A stretch of 64,000 nt of DNA, from contig PMLV01000070.1 of assembly GCA_003160635.1 (NCBI GenBank), positions 57,169 through 121,168 on the forward strand, in the 5' to 3' direction. Below are positions 24,119 to 33,794 of this stretch, in pieces. The first letter of the stretch is position 1. Each line of letters starts with the position of its first letter. The DNA comes from Acidimicrobiaceae bacterium. Lineage in GTDB: Bacteria; Actinomycetota; Acidimicrobiia; Acidimicrobiales; RAAP-2. The notes below the pieces were generated by a model that did not search any database, was not told the DNA's origin, and saw only the letters and a program-made list of their open reading frames with translations. The position numbers and the translations under genes were made by a program.

Positions 24119-25339
24119 GTGGTGACGGGGACCACTGGCCAGACCGATCTTCACGCGTTCGCCAACGAAGTCGACCAGTTCCTTTCTCGCACCTTGCCTC
24201 GGCCTGAGGTCGCGGTCGGGTCGAGGGACGACGAGTCGGACGTCATTGAAGTGCACGGCCTCGAGCGCCGGCCAGAACCGGATGCCGCCGCGGCAGTGGT
24301 TGCCGCTGCGGCGTGGCAAGCCCTGAGGTTCGACGCCGATCTCGGATGGATCACGGGACCGCGAAGATATGGCGGGAGGGAGCTCCCACCGGAGTTCGAG
24401 CGCCTCTACGTGGAACGAGAGTCGGCCTACGACGTCCCTGACGTCACACCCCTCAACGTCGGGATCAAGATGCTCTCTGCCGCCATTTTGGGTCACGGCG
24501 GCGAACACCTTCGACAGACGGTATTGCCCGCTCTGCATCGAGGTGATCTCATCGGGTGCCAGCTGTTCTCGGAGCCGGATGCGGGTTCGGATCTCTCTGC
24601 GGTGAGGTCTTCGGCCACGCTCCACGAGGGAACGTGGGAACTCGTCGGCGAAAAGGTGTGGACATCGAAGGCACAGTTCAGTGACCTCGGGTTGTGCATT
24701 GCCCGGACCGCGGTGGCCCAAGACCCCCATGTCGGTCTCACGATGTTCCTGGTCGACATGCATGCGCCCGGAGTCGAGATACGGCCGTTACGGCAAATGA
24801 ACGGTCATGCATCCTTCAACCACGTGCTGCTCGACGGGGTGCGCGTTCCGGACGCCCATCGGTTGGGCGACGTCGGTGAGGGTTGGGCGGTGGTCCGCAC
24901 CACGTTGATGAGCGAGAGGGCGGGGGTCGGCAAGGGCGCGAAGGATCCCGCCGGCCATGCGCTCGACCGGATGCTCGAGCTTGTGCCCCGTTTGGGTCTG
25001 GGTGGCGACTCCCTGGTCCGCCAGGAGCTGGCCGACCTCTACAGCCGTGTGCGGATCGCCGAATTTGCGAGCCAGCGCTCGCAGGTCGCACCGGGCCCGG
25101 CGGGCTCGATCAACAAGCTCTTCCGCAGCCGCAATCTCCAGAGAGCGTCTACCCTGGCCGGAAAGATGCTGGGCCCGCGAGTGGTCGCGAGTGGGGGGGT
25201 GGATGCGATGTGGGGCGATTTGATCCTCTGCGCGCCCGGGGTCCGCCTGGGCGGGGGGACGGATGAGATACAGCTCAATGTTCTGGCAGAACGGGTGCTG
25301 GGGCTGCCACGTGATCCGCCCATCATCGACGGAAAATGA
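24119..25339 (+). CDS. Acyl-CoA dehydrogenase
   Basis: FAD-dependent acyl-CoA dehydrogenase of 406 residues. Seen: CQLFSEPDAGSDL (FAD/substrate segment), GEKVWTSKAQFSDLGL, and the C-terminal LGGGTDEIQLNVLAERVLGLP. The N-terminal 60 residues are unusual for the family and carry few hydrophobic helices. The start is uncertain between GTG 24119 and GTG 24122, both close behind GGAG. It is followed after 13 bases by a NIPSNAP-like gene and then a PNPOx-like gene, so the three probably form an operon. Chain-length specificity is unknown. Confidence 0.87.
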   Translation: MVTGTTGQTDLHAFANEVDQFLSRTLPRPEVAVGSRDDESDVIEVHGLERRPEPDAAAAVVAAAAWQALRFDADLGWITGPRRYGGRELPPEFERLYVERESAYDVPDVTPLNVGIKMLSAAILGHGGEHLRQTVLPALHRGDLIGCQLFSEPDAGSDLSAVRSSATLHEGTWELVGEKVWTSKAQFSDLGLCIARTAVAQDPHVGLTMFLVDMHAPGVEIRPLRQMNGHASFNHVLLDGVRVPDAHRLGDVGEGWAVVRTTLMSERAGVGKGAKDPAGHALDRMLELVPRLGLGGDSLVRQELADLYSRVRIAEFASQRSQVAPGPAGSINKLFRSRNLQRASTLAGKMLGPRVVASGGVDAMWGDLILCAPGVRLGGGTDEIQLNVLAERVLGLPRDPPIIDGK

Positions 25340-25352
25340 AAGGGGTCGTTGA

Positions 25353-26030
25353 GTGCTCTATTGGCATGAAGTACACCGGGTGAGGCCGGGGAGAATGAGC
25401 GCCCTGCTCGAGGCGGTCGAGCGAGATTTCCTGCCCATCGCGGAGACCTACGGCATGCGACAGGTCGGCTATTGGCAGGTGGCGCCCGGACTGGGGACGA
25501 TCCCCGAGACGGTATCCGTATGGGAACTCGACGACTTCGGTCACTACGTCGACGTGGTGCGTCAGCGGTTCGAGGGACCGCGCGCCGACCTCGGCCAGTG
25601 GTTCGACGGGGTGGGGGAGTGGGTCGAATCGAGCGAGAGCCTCTTGTGCTTTCCATCGGAGCTGACGCCGACGGTCGCGCAGATCAGAGAGCGGAATCTG
25701 CGGGCGAAGCTGTGCTCGCACGAGATGATCCACGTCCAGCCGGCACGCCAGGCGGAGTACCTGCGCCTGGCTGAAGAGATGTGGTTCCGCCGTGTGGCCG
25801 AGCCGGCGGGCCGATCGATTGTCGGCCTGTACTGGTCACCCTGGAAGAACACGAGGGCCATCTGTATCTGGGGGCAGGGGGAGGAGTGGGAGAACGTGAA
25901 TCCATTCGGGAAGGAGGAGGCGTGGGTGGCCGACACGGACTTCGAGATCTGGCAGACGCTCGGTCGAGAGATCAGAACCGACTGGGATGACCGCTTCCTC
26001 GTGCCGACCTCTTTCTCGACGGTGCACTGA
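25353..26030 (+). CDS. NIPSNAP-like dimeric alpha/beta-barrel protein
   Basis: A 225-residue protein, probably two ferredoxin-like (dimeric alpha/beta-barrel) domains in tandem (about 1-105 and 115-225). It begins LYWHEVHRVRPG, and the second half begins SHEMIHVQPARQAEYLRLAE. Both carry a His-Glu near the first strand, the pattern of NIPSNAP-type domains. Two similar genes lie at 63096 and 63697. No biochemical role is established for this group. Neighbours are an acyl-CoA dehydrogenase and a PNPOx-like protein. GTG 25353 has AAAGGGG about eight bases ahead. Confidence 0.72.
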   Translation: MLYWHEVHRVRPGRMSALLEAVERDFLPIAETYGMRQVGYWQVAPGLGTIPETVSVWELDDFGHYVDVVRQRFEGPRADLGQWFDGVGEWVESSESLLCFPSELTPTVAQIRERNLRAKLCSHEMIHVQPARQAEYLRLAEEMWFRRVAEPAGRSIVGLYWSPWKNTRAICIWGQGEEWENVNPFGKEEAWVADTDFEIWQTLGREIRTDWDDRFLVPTSFSTVH

Positions 26031-26031
26031 C

Positions 26032-26499
26032 GTGGGCGTGACGTTCGATGAGGACGAGCTATGGAATTTCCTCAATGACACCCATACGGGAATTCTGACG
26101 ACGCTGCGCGCTGACGGGTGGCCCCTCGCCCTGCCCGTCTGGTTCGTGACCGCCGACCACCGCATCTACGTGCGGACTCCGGCGCGGACACGGAAGGTGG
26201 CGCATGTGCGTCGCGATCCACGCGTGTGCTTCACCGCTGAAGCCGGCGTCACGTGGGGCGAGTTGCGGGCGGTCGTGCTCACCGGTCACGCCCACGTCCT
26301 GCCGGAGGGAGACGAGCGGGATCGCGTCTTCGGGCTCATCTCGGCGAAGTACAAGGGCTTCGGCCTCCCGGTCGACGAGGTTCCCGCGGCCACCATCCGG
26401 CACTACGACACCGAGTCCACGGTCCTCCGGGTCGACCCCGATCCGCACACCGTGAGCTGGGACAATCGCAAACTGCGGCGCCGATCCGAGGGACCCTGA
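26032..26499 (+). CDS. PNPOx-like (pyridoxamine 5'-phosphate oxidase fold) protein
   Basis: A 155-residue split-barrel flavin/F420-binding protein. The family pattern is clear: HTGILTTLRADGWPLALPVWF near the N-terminus, then TRKVAHVRRDPRVCFTAEA and VVLTGHAHVL. Members include F420-dependent reductases and proteins of unknown role. Actinobacterial catabolic clusters often pair them with LLM enzymes. The frame opens at 25987 inside the NIPSNAP-like gene. GTG 26032, two bases after that gene's stop, is the probable start, and GTG 26038 is possible. Confidence 0.83.
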   Translation: MGVTFDEDELWNFLNDTHTGILTTLRADGWPLALPVWFVTADHRIYVRTPARTRKVAHVRRDPRVCFTAEAGVTWGELRAVVLTGHAHVLPEGDERDRVFGLISAKYKGFGLPVDEVPAATIRHYDTESTVLRVDPDPHTVSWDNRKLRRRSEGP

Positions 26500-26557
26500 A
26501 CGGCCTAGCCGGGTCGAGGAGCGCCTCCCCAGGGTGCTCGCACCGGCCCTTGCTGCC

Positions 26558-26587
26558 TTGACGTGCTTCAGGTGCTCTCAGTATAAT
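26558..26587 (+). promoter_or_regulatory. Sigma-70-type promoter for the LLM gene at 26622
   Basis: TTGACG (26558-26563) and a perfect TATAAT (26582-26587) are separated by 18 bases, in a 122-base gap that is AT-rich compared with its surroundings. Transcription would start near 26595, leaving a leader of about 27 bases with only a weak ribosome site. This is one of the two best housekeeping-type promoters in the window. Confidence 0.7.
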
Positions 26588-26621
26588 GATGTAAAAGATC
26601 ACTTGTCTGGGGCGAACATCC

Positions 26622-27869
26622 ATGAGGTTCGGGGTATTTTTCGAAGTTCAGCTTCCGCGGCCGTGGGACGAGACATCCGAAGAGCGCGCCTTTGCCGAAG
26701 CCCTCGAGCAGGCGGTATTGGCGGACAAACTGGGAATCCAGTACATGTGGGCGACGGAGCACCATTTCTTGGAGGAGTACGCACACTCTTCGGCGCCAGA
26801 GGTGTTCCTGGCCGCGGCCTCGGCGTTGACGACGAACATCCGCATCGGTCACGGCATCAGGCTCATGCCACCGAAGTACAACCATCCGGCCCGGGTGGCC
26901 GAGGCTCTGGCCACGCTCGATCTGATCAGCCACGGCCGCGTCGAATGGGGCGTCGGCTCGTCGAGCTCCGCCGCGGAGATCCTCGGGTTCGAGTTCGATC
27001 CGCACGACAAAGAGGCGATGGCCGATGAAGCCACCCGGGAAGTGGCAAAGATGCTCTGCACAAGTCCCTACCCGGGGTACTCGGGCGAGTTCTTCTCCAT
27101 GCCTGCCCGCAACATCGTGCCCAAGCCCGCCCAAAAACCGCATCCGCCACTGTGGACCGCCTGCTCGAAGCGGGCCACCATCCTCCGCGCGGCCGAACAG
27201 GGGATCGGTGCACTGACGTTCAGCTTTGTGAACCCGTTGGAAGCCAAAGGATGGGTTGAGGACTATCACCGGACATTTGAAGCGGAGTGCCAGCCCATCG
27301 GCCAAGACGTGAACCCCCGCATTGCCATGGTCACCGGGTTCGGGTGCCACGAGGATCCTGCGGTGGCTCGGCAACGATTCAAGGGTGGACAAGACTTCTT
27401 CGGCTTCGCCCTGGCCTACTACTATGGAAACGGCAGGCACGTCCCGGGCCTCGACGACATCTGGAAGAAGTTCATCGAGTCAGGTGACGAGGGCGACACC
27501 GGCTACGGCGACGCCACACCCTTCAGCAATCCCGCCGACCTGCGCGAGCGCTACAAGATCTACGAAGACGCCGGGGTGGACCAGGTCGTGTTGCTCCCCC
27601 AGGCCGGCCGCAACCGCCATGAGGACATCTGTGAGGCGCTCGAGCTCTTCGGCACGACCATCCTGCCCGAGTTCATCGAGCGGGATGAAGAGGCGGAGAA
27701 GCGGCGTTCCGTCCGTCTGGCACCGGCCATCGAAAAGGCGCGGCGCCGCATCGCCGACCCGGCGGGGACACAAGCCCCCGACCCCATCGAAGCCTTCGGC
27801 CTGCGGAGCAAGCGTGCCGCCAGTGAGCTCTCGGTCCTTCTCCAAAAGACCAAGGCGGAGGACGTGTAA
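26622..27869 (+). CDS. LLM-class flavin-dependent oxidoreductase
   Basis: A 415-residue luciferase-like monooxygenase. Seen: RFGVFFEVQLPRPWDE at the N-terminus, the TEHHFLEEYAHSSAPEVF segment (about residues 45-62) typical of LLM enzymes, and DQVVLLPQAGRN near residue 325. It is closely similar to the gene at 58332-59513 but has a longer C-terminal tail, about 40 extra residues rich in Arg, Lys and Ala. It has its own promoter at 26558-26587. It may oxygenate or reduce an intermediate of the surrounding pathway; cofactor (FMN or F420) and substrate are unknown. Confidence 0.87.
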   Translation: MRFGVFFEVQLPRPWDETSEERAFAEALEQAVLADKLGIQYMWATEHHFLEEYAHSSAPEVFLAAASALTTNIRIGHGIRLMPPKYNHPARVAEALATLDLISHGRVEWGVGSSSSAAEILGFEFDPHDKEAMADEATREVAKMLCTSPYPGYSGEFFSMPARNIVPKPAQKPHPPLWTACSKRATILRAAEQGIGALTFSFVNPLEAKGWVEDYHRTFEAECQPIGQDVNPRIAMVTGFGCHEDPAVARQRFKGGQDFFGFALAYYYGNGRHVPGLDDIWKKFIESGDEGDTGYGDATPFSNPADLRERYKIYEDAGVDQVVLLPQAGRNRHEDICEALELFGTTILPEFIERDEEAEKRRSVRLAPAIEKARRRIADPAGTQAPDPIEAFGLRSKRAASELSVLLQKTKAEDV

Positions 27870-28001
27870 GGGGACGTGTAATACGGTGGCCAGTCGCAGA
27901 TGAAGATGCAACATGGTGAAGAGATTGTGGTTCCTCGCAGTTGTTTCAACGAAATGATGCCCGGCACAGGGCGGCACACGAGAGATGGGGGTTAGATCGA
28001 T

Positions 28002-28811
28002 ATGGCCGTGCTAGACGACAAAGTGGCTGTGGTCACTGGGGGAGCACTGGGAATCGGTGGCGCAATTTCGCAAAAGTTCGCCGCCGAAGGAGCCCGTGTC
28101 GCGGTGTGGGACATCGACGAAGAAGCCTCGGCGAACATGGTGGCCAAAATTGAAGCTGCCGGTGGGACATGCATCGCCATTCGCGCCGATGTGGCGGACC
28201 GAACAGAAGCAGCATCCGCCCTCGCGCAGACCCTCGATGCGTTCGGGCAGGTAGACATCCACGTGAACAACGTGGGCATCTTCAATGGCTTCTGGCGGTT
28301 CCTCGATATTCCCGAGGACGCATGGAATGACATGATGAGAGTCAACCTTGGATCGCCGTTCATCTGCTCGCAGCTAGTCGGGCGGCACATGGTCGAAAAG
28401 AAGATCGAAGGACGGATTATCAACATCGGTTCGGTCGATGGCGAGATCCCCTATCAAGACTTCGCTCACTACGCCGTGTCGAAAGCAGCGATGCGTCTAC
28501 TTTCTCAGGCGATGGCTCTCTCGCTGGCAGAGCACCAGATCACGGTGAACGAGATCGCCCCGGGATTCATCCTCACCGAGCTCTCGAAATTCGTCATTGA
28601 GGCGCCGCCGTTCCAGAGCCGGGTGAAGTCGTTTGCCCCACTGGGGAGGGCGGGCACGACGGAGGAAGTCGCTGACGCGGCTCTCTATCTGGCCAGCCCA
28701 CAGGCCAGCTACGTCACCGGTGCAATCCTCACCATCGATGGAGGAAGTGTCATCGCCGGGCGTAGCTACATCCAACACCAGTACCTCATAGAGGACGGGA
28801 TGCTTCCCTGA
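28002..28811 (+). CDS. SDR-family oxidoreductase
   Basis: A 269-residue short-chain dehydrogenase with TGGALGIGG as the glycine motif, NNVG in place of NNAG, catalytic Ser in NIGSVDGE, and Tyr and Lys in HYAVSKAA. The C-terminal TIDGGS is usual for the family. A tail (RSYIQHQYLIEDGMLP) extends beyond the common end. Codon use is visibly less GC-rich than in the genes before 27 kb, and it marks the start of the lower-G+C stretch. A G-rich stretch (ATGGGGGTTAG) lies upstream of ATG 28002. It converges with the fused CoA-transferase. Substrate unknown. Confidence 0.86.
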   Translation: MAVLDDKVAVVTGGALGIGGAISQKFAAEGARVAVWDIDEEASANMVAKIEAAGGTCIAIRADVADRTEAASALAQTLDAFGQVDIHVNNVGIFNGFWRFLDIPEDAWNDMMRVNLGSPFICSQLVGRHMVEKKIEGRIINIGSVDGEIPYQDFAHYAVSKAAMRLLSQAMALSLAEHQITVNEIAPGFILTELSKFVIEAPPFQSRVKSFAPLGRAGTTEEVADAALYLASPQASYVTGAILTIDGGSVIAGRSYIQHQYLIEDGMLP

Positions 28812-28827
28812 CGCGTCGGATCCGCCG

Positions 28828-31248
28828 TTAGGCCTGAGCTATTCCGGGTCGATCGCTTACTGCGCCGGTCGAGAGGAGCGCAGCCATCTGCGCCGTTGAA
28901 CATCCGAGTTCTTCGACGAGGACCTCGTGATTGTGTTGCGCGAAGGCCGGTGCCGCACGTGCAAACCAACCATCGAGCTTCGTCGTGAGTTTGAAGGGAA
29001 GTCCGGGATACAGGAGAGGTCCAGCGACGGCGTGGTCGAGTTTCTCGAAGAATCCTCTCGCCAGAAGCTGCTCGTGCCGATCGATGTAGGGGGGCGTGAT
29101 GACCACGCCCACCGGCACGCTGGCCGCGATCAACTCGTCGCGGGCAGCGGTCGCCGACATCGTCTCGACGAGATGGTGCACCGCGACGTCAATCTGGTCG
29201 TGGATCTCGCGTCGTCGAGCTACGTCGTCGAGGGCCGGATCAGCTGCCCATTCCGGGCTGCCCAGCCACGTGCGCAACGCGTGCCAGTGCGCGGCCGACT
29301 CGACACTGATGGCGAGCCATTGTCCGTCAGCGCATTCGTAGACACCCTGAGGCGCCAACACGGGACTGCGATTGCCGCAGCGGGGGACCCCGAGTCCGGT
29401 TGCTCCCAGTTCGACGACTACCTCAGCGGCGACGTTCAGTGCCGCCTCTATGAGTGGGGCCTCGACTAGTGAGCCCGAGCCTGATCGTTCGCGCTGGGCG
29501 AGCGCAACGAGCGCGGCGAAGCAGGCGTGCAGGCCACCGAGGGGGTCACAGGGCGCCCGCGGCATGGTGGGAGCGCCGTCAACGAAGCCGGTGACCGCGG
29601 CAAACCCGCATAGTTGCTCCATCGTCTGTGTGAACCCACCCCTCTCGCGCCATGGGCCGTCAAGCCCGAATGCCGGCATGCGCAGATAGATGGCTCGGGG
29701 ATTCCTCCGTGAGATTTCGTCAGCGGTCACCCCGAAGGAGTCGAATACCTTCGGGGTGAAGTTCTCCACAATCACATCAGCACCCTCAATGAGTTGCCAC
29801 GCCAGGGCAAGTCCCGACTCTTGCCGCAGGTCGATGGCGACCCCCCGCTTGCCCGCGTTTGCTCCGTGGTAGAGCCAGCTGTATTCCCACCAGTTGTCGG
29901 CGGGAGCCGTCCGCGTGGTGGCCGCCAAGCGAATCGGATCGGGCCGGCTCCCACTTTCCACCCGGATCACGTCGGCTCCGAGCGCGGCAAAGATACATCC
30001 GACGAGCGGCCCCGCCCAGAGCGCGCTGAAATCGATCACACGAAGTCCGGCGAGTGGTCCCGTGGCGTTCGCCGCCCTCGTCTCGGATTGCTCCGCGCGA
30101 GGGGGCCAATCTTCTAGGGACTCGAGGGGTGATGTTGATCCGAGCGCCGGTGACGGTTCGAAGGGACGGGCTGTAACTCCGGTGATCTTGTAGGGGGGAC
30201 GAGGCTGCACGAAGTCGCCCCCAGGGTGGTCGACAAAGATGCCCCGTTCCCGCACGTGATCGAAGGTGGGAATGGTCGCACCGTCCCCGAGTGGCGCCGC
30301 AGGTATGCGGTTCTCTGCTGCGAGGGCGAGTATCTCGTCAGCGGTGTGCTTCCTGGTCCAGTCCGTGATGACGCCCGCGACTTCGGTTCTCCGCTTCCAT
30401 CGCGTGAGGATGTTGGCCAGCCCAGGGTCGTCTGCCAGGTCGGCGCGACCCATGAGGGTACTGAAGCTCTTCCATTGGTCCCCGGTCACCGTCGTGAGGC
30501 CGACCCACCCATCCGATGTCGGTTCGATAGCGGGTAGTTCGTTGGTGCGCTCGAAGGCAGCGGCGAACGCGTCGGGATCATCGCTGAGTTGCGCGTGGAG
30601 GGACTCATAGACGTTGAAGGAGACCGACATGCATTCGAGAATGGAGACGTCGACGAATTCACCCTGCCCGGTCTGACGTGCACGCCGGATGAGGGCAAGA
30701 GTGGCGACCGCGGCGAAGGACCCGGCGATCCATTCGCCCACCCGCCCACCCGTCGAGAGGGGAGGGTTCTCCGGCAGCGCACGAGACCCTGTGGAGCCGC
30801 ACTCCGCCTGGAGGATGAATTCGTTCGCCGGCCTCCTGCTCCACGGCCCGCCGTATCCATAGGGTGAGATCGATACGTCGATGACGGCCGGGTTTCTCTG
30901 TGCGATGTCTTCGTAGCCGAGCCCGAGTGCCTCCAGGGTCCCCGGAAGTGCCGACGTGACCACGACGTCGGCGCGGGACGCGAGCTCGAGGATGAAGCGC
31001 CGATCCTCGGGCGATTGCACGTCAGCCGTGACGCTCTTCTTGGAGGTGTGCAGAAAGCGGAAGAGCGCACTGCCGAGTGGACCCGTCGGTGCGCCGGTGG
31101 CCGACCATGTACGAAGCGGGTCCCCGTGAGGGATCTCGACCTTGACGCATTCAGCCCCGGCGTCTACGAGAAGTTTCGTGCAATATGCCCCGGCAATTCC
31201 CTCTGAAAGATCGAGAACTCGTAGGGTCGAGAGAACGTACGGCTCCAT
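28828..31248 (-). CDS. Fused two-domain CaiB/BaiF CoA-transferase
   Basis: About 806 residues comprising two complete class III CoA-transferase domains, paralogous to the proteins at 6537-8936 and 37270-39678. The C-terminal half keeps the candidate catalytic Asp (APCDPLGG). In the N-terminal half the equivalent position reads GGRVGEW, Glu instead of Asp. The frame opens at 31284, but starting at ATG 31248 gives the same N-terminus as the paralogues (MEPYVLSTLRVLDLSEG) and leaves room for a promoter before the divergent racemase gene. Neither start has a good ribosome site. Confidence 0.86.
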   Translation of the reverse strand: MEPYVLSTLRVLDLSEGIAGAYCTKLLVDAGAECVKVEIPHGDPLRTWSATGAPTGPLGSALFRFLHTSKKSVTADVQSPEDRRFILELASRADVVVTSALPGTLEALGLGYEDIAQRNPAVIDVSISPYGYGGPWSRRPANEFILQAECGSTGSRALPENPPLSTGGRVGEWIAGSFAAVATLALIRRARQTGQGEFVDVSILECMSVSFNVYESLHAQLSDDPDAFAAAFERTNELPAIEPTSDGWVGLTTVTGDQWKSFSTLMGRADLADDPGLANILTRWKRRTEVAGVITDWTRKHTADEILALAAENRIPAAPLGDGATIPTFDHVRERGIFVDHPGGDFVQPRPPYKITGVTARPFEPSPALGSTSPLESLEDWPPRAEQSETRAANATGPLAGLRVIDFSALWAGPLVGCIFAALGADVIRVESGSRPDPIRLAATTRTAPADNWWEYSWLYHGANAGKRGVAIDLRQESGLALAWQLIEGADVIVENFTPKVFDSFGVTADEISRRNPRAIYLRMPAFGLDGPWRERGGFTQTMEQLCGFAAVTGFVDGAPTMPRAPCDPLGGLHACFAALVALAQRERSGSGSLVEAPLIEAALNVAAEVVVELGATGLGVPRCGNRSPVLAPQGVYECADGQWLAISVESAAHWHALRTWLGSPEWAADPALDDVARRREIHDQIDVAVHHLVETMSATAARDELIAASVPVGVVITPPYIDRHEQLLARGFFEKLDHAVAGPLLYPGLPFKLTTKLDGWFARAAPAFAQHNHEVLVEELGCSTAQMAALLSTGAVSDRPGIAQA

Positions 31249-31306
31249 TGTCGGGACATTAGCCCCGTTCCGCTCGAGGTACATGGGCTGAAGTTAAGCT
31301 TCCTCC

Positions 31307-32485
31307 GTGTCAGCCACGAAGGAGCGTCGGGGCCCGCTCGAGGGAATTCGAGTCGTTGAGGTTGGATCGATCGGACCGGGTCCATTTTGCGCCATGCTGC
31401 TCGCGGACCTGGGGGCTGACGTCATCAGGCTCGACCGTCCGAACGAGATCGGTCCTCTCACGGACGAGATCATCGGCAACGAGGTCCTGCACCGGAGCCG
31501 GCGATCCGTCGCCATCGACTTGAAACATGCTGGCGCAGTTGAGCTCGTCATGGAGCTCGTTGATAGGGCAGACGTCCTGATCGAGGGATTTCGCCCAGGT
31601 GTTGTGGATCGCCTCGGTATCGGGCCCGACGCCGTTCATCGGCGAAATCCACGCCTGATCTACGGCCGCATGACCGGTTGGGGAGAGGACGGCCCGCTGG
31701 CACAACGCGCCGGACACGACATCAATTACCTCGCAATTTCCGGAGTTCTCGGAGGGCTAGGCCCCGGAGACGGCCCGCCGGCGCCCCCGCTGAACCTTGT
31801 CGGAGATTACGGCGGTGGAGGTATGTTGCTGGCCCTCGGAATCGTCGCGGCGCTCGTGAGTCGGAGTGTGACGGGCCGCGGCCAGACGGTCGACGCCGCC
31901 ATGGTGGACGGTGCGGCACTCTTGATGGGCCCCAACCTTCCCTATTTCAAGACCGGAGCGTGGGGCGAACGGGGTGAGGGCATCATCGACGGCGGCGCGC
32001 CTTACTACCGGGTCTATGAAACTGCTGATGGGCGCCAGATTGCGTTCGGGGCGATGGAGCCCCCCTTCTACCAACAGATGCTGCAGGGACTGGGCTTCGA
32101 TGACGTCGATGTCTCGCAACAGGACGACCGCACGCGGTGGCCCGCTCTTCGCAATCGAATCGCGGAGACCATCAAGGGCCGGACCCGAGATCAATGGGAG
32201 GAACACTTTGCGGCATTCGAGGCCTGCTTTTCGCCCGTCCTCGACCCGCTGGAGAGCCCCGACCACGCCCACAGCCGTGACCGCGGTTCGTTCGTAGAGG
32301 TCGGAGGTGTTCCGCAGCCGGTGCCGGCTCCGCGCTTTACCGACACGCCGTGCCCAGCTCCTCGGCGAGCCTGTCGGCCCGGAGAGCACACTGCGTCGGC
32401 ACTGTTGGACTGGGGCGTTCCGAGTGCATTGATTGCCGATGCGATGCAGGACGGGCTCCTATGGAAAGTTCCGGTTCCGGCATAA
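31307..32485 (+). CDS. Alpha-methylacyl-CoA racemase-like CaiB/BaiF protein
   Basis: A 392-residue paralogue of the racemase-like protein at 10191-11363, with the same catalytic pair: His137 in GHDINYL and Asp167 in LVGDYGGGG. It would epimerise 2-methyl-branched acyl-CoAs. It starts at GTG 31307 without a clear ribosome site, so it may be leaderless. It diverges from a fused CoA-transferase, just as the other racemase operon diverges from one, so the arrangement appears twice in this window. An amidohydrolase follows 51 bases downstream. Confidence 0.87.
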   Translation: MSATKERRGPLEGIRVVEVGSIGPGPFCAMLLADLGADVIRLDRPNEIGPLTDEIIGNEVLHRSRRSVAIDLKHAGAVELVMELVDRADVLIEGFRPGVVDRLGIGPDAVHRRNPRLIYGRMTGWGEDGPLAQRAGHDINYLAISGVLGGLGPGDGPPAPPLNLVGDYGGGGMLLALGIVAALVSRSVTGRGQTVDAAMVDGAALLMGPNLPYFKTGAWGERGEGIIDGGAPYYRVYETADGRQIAFGAMEPPFYQQMLQGLGFDDVDVSQQDDRTRWPALRNRIAETIKGRTRDQWEEHFAAFEACFSPVLDPLESPDHAHSRDRGSFVEVGGVPQPVPAPRFTDTPCPAPRRACRPGEHTASALLDWGVPSALIADAMQDGLLWKVPVPA

Positions 32486-32536
32486 TCGCAGGTAGAGTGA
32501 ATAACGTTCGTCGTTGCCCGCTGGGAACAGCCGGAG

Positions 32537-33778
32537 ATGACCAGGGGCCTTTGCACTGTGGGGGTGGTTGAGGTGGCAGTGGAGTACCGATCCGACCAGC
32601 TGTTGCCCGACCCCGAACCGAGGCCTGTCGAGGTCACCATCATTTCGGTTGATGATCACCTGGTCGAGCCCCCCGACATGTTCGAGGGTCGCTTGGCAGC
32701 TCGATTCTCCCCGTATCAACCGCGAGTGGTTGAGGATGCTGAGGGCCATCAGCTGTGGGAGTTCGATGGAGGGCTCTACACGCAAGTTGGCATGAACGCT
32801 GTCGCAGGGCGTCGTCCGGAAAGTGTGTCCGTCGAACCCACACGTTTCGAGGACATGCGCCCGGGCTGTTACGACATCGATGCACGCATCAAGGACATGG
32901 ACATCAATGGTGTGTGGGCATCCCTCAACTTTCCGTCACAGATCGCCGGGTTTGCCGGGAGGGTGTTTTCGGGAGCAAGAGACCCTGAGCTCGGATTGGC
33001 GGTTACCCGGGCGTGGAACGATTGGTTGTTTGATGAATGGTGGCAGCCGTATCCCGATCGGATTATTCCTTGCGGGATCACCTTCCTGACCGACCCGGAA
33101 CTCGGGGCAGCTGAGATCCGTCGTAATGCGATGAGGGGATTTCGATCCGTCACATTGCCAGAACGACCGCAACGGATCGGGCTTCCGCATCTCTTCGCCG
33201 ATTTCTGGGACCCCATCATCGCCGCATGTGAGGAAACGGAGACGGTGATCAGCCTTCATGTGGGTTCCTCGGGCCAAGCGGATCTTCCTGATATTCCCCC
33301 AGGAGGAACAATGATTGGCTTGGGGGCGACCCTGTTCGGGCAGCTGTCGCTCGGTGCCTGCGCCGAATGGCTGTGGTCTGGATTGCCGGTTCGGTTTCCT
33401 GACGTGAAGATTGCCATGAGCGAGGGCGGCATCGGCTGGGTGGCAATGCTGCTCGATCGTCTGGACAATATCGTGACCCGGTCAGGGTACGGGCGCTATT
33501 TCGACGCCGGGGATATGACACCCGCGGACGTACTCCGCCGCAATTTCTACTTTTGTACGCTCGATGATCCTTCGACGATCGACACGCGCGAGCGTATCGG
33601 CATTGACCACATCATGGTCGAGGTGGATTACCCCCATGGCGACTCGACGTGGCCCGATAGCCAGAAGGTCATTCGTGATGCGTGGGGTCACATTCCTGAG
33701 GGCGAACTCCGAATGCTCACGCACGAAAACGCCGCTCGACTCTTTCGCTGGCCGCTGCCTGCGGTCTGCCTTCCCTGA
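32537..33778 (+). CDS. Amidohydrolase_2-type TIM-barrel metal-dependent hydrolase
   Basis: A 413-residue paralogue of the amidohydrolase at 1865-3157. Likely metal or catalytic residues are the His of ISVDDHLVEPPDMFEG, the His of SLHVGSS and the Asp of EVDYPHGDSTWP. FWDPIIAACEE replaces the common WDPxxEAC core. The start is uncertain: ATG 32537 has GGAG very close, and GTG 32561 or GTG 32573 would give an N-terminus nearer to the paralogues. It follows the racemase-like gene and is probably in the same operon. Substrate unknown. Confidence 0.84.
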   Translation: MTRGLCTVGVVEVAVEYRSDQLLPDPEPRPVEVTIISVDDHLVEPPDMFEGRLAARFSPYQPRVVEDAEGHQLWEFDGGLYTQVGMNAVAGRRPESVSVEPTRFEDMRPGCYDIDARIKDMDINGVWASLNFPSQIAGFAGRVFSGARDPELGLAVTRAWNDWLFDEWWQPYPDRIIPCGITFLTDPELGAAEIRRNAMRGFRSVTLPERPQRIGLPHLFADFWDPIIAACEETETVISLHVGSSGQADLPDIPPGGTMIGLGATLFGQLSLGACAEWLWSGLPVRFPDVKIAMSEGGIGWVAMLLDRLDNIVTRSGYGRYFDAGDMTPADVLRRNFYFCTLDDPSTIDTRERIGIDHIMVEVDYPHGDSTWPDSQKVIRDAWGHIPEGELRMLTHENAARLFRWPLPAVCLP

Positions 33779-33794
33779 AATCCCCTGGCACCGT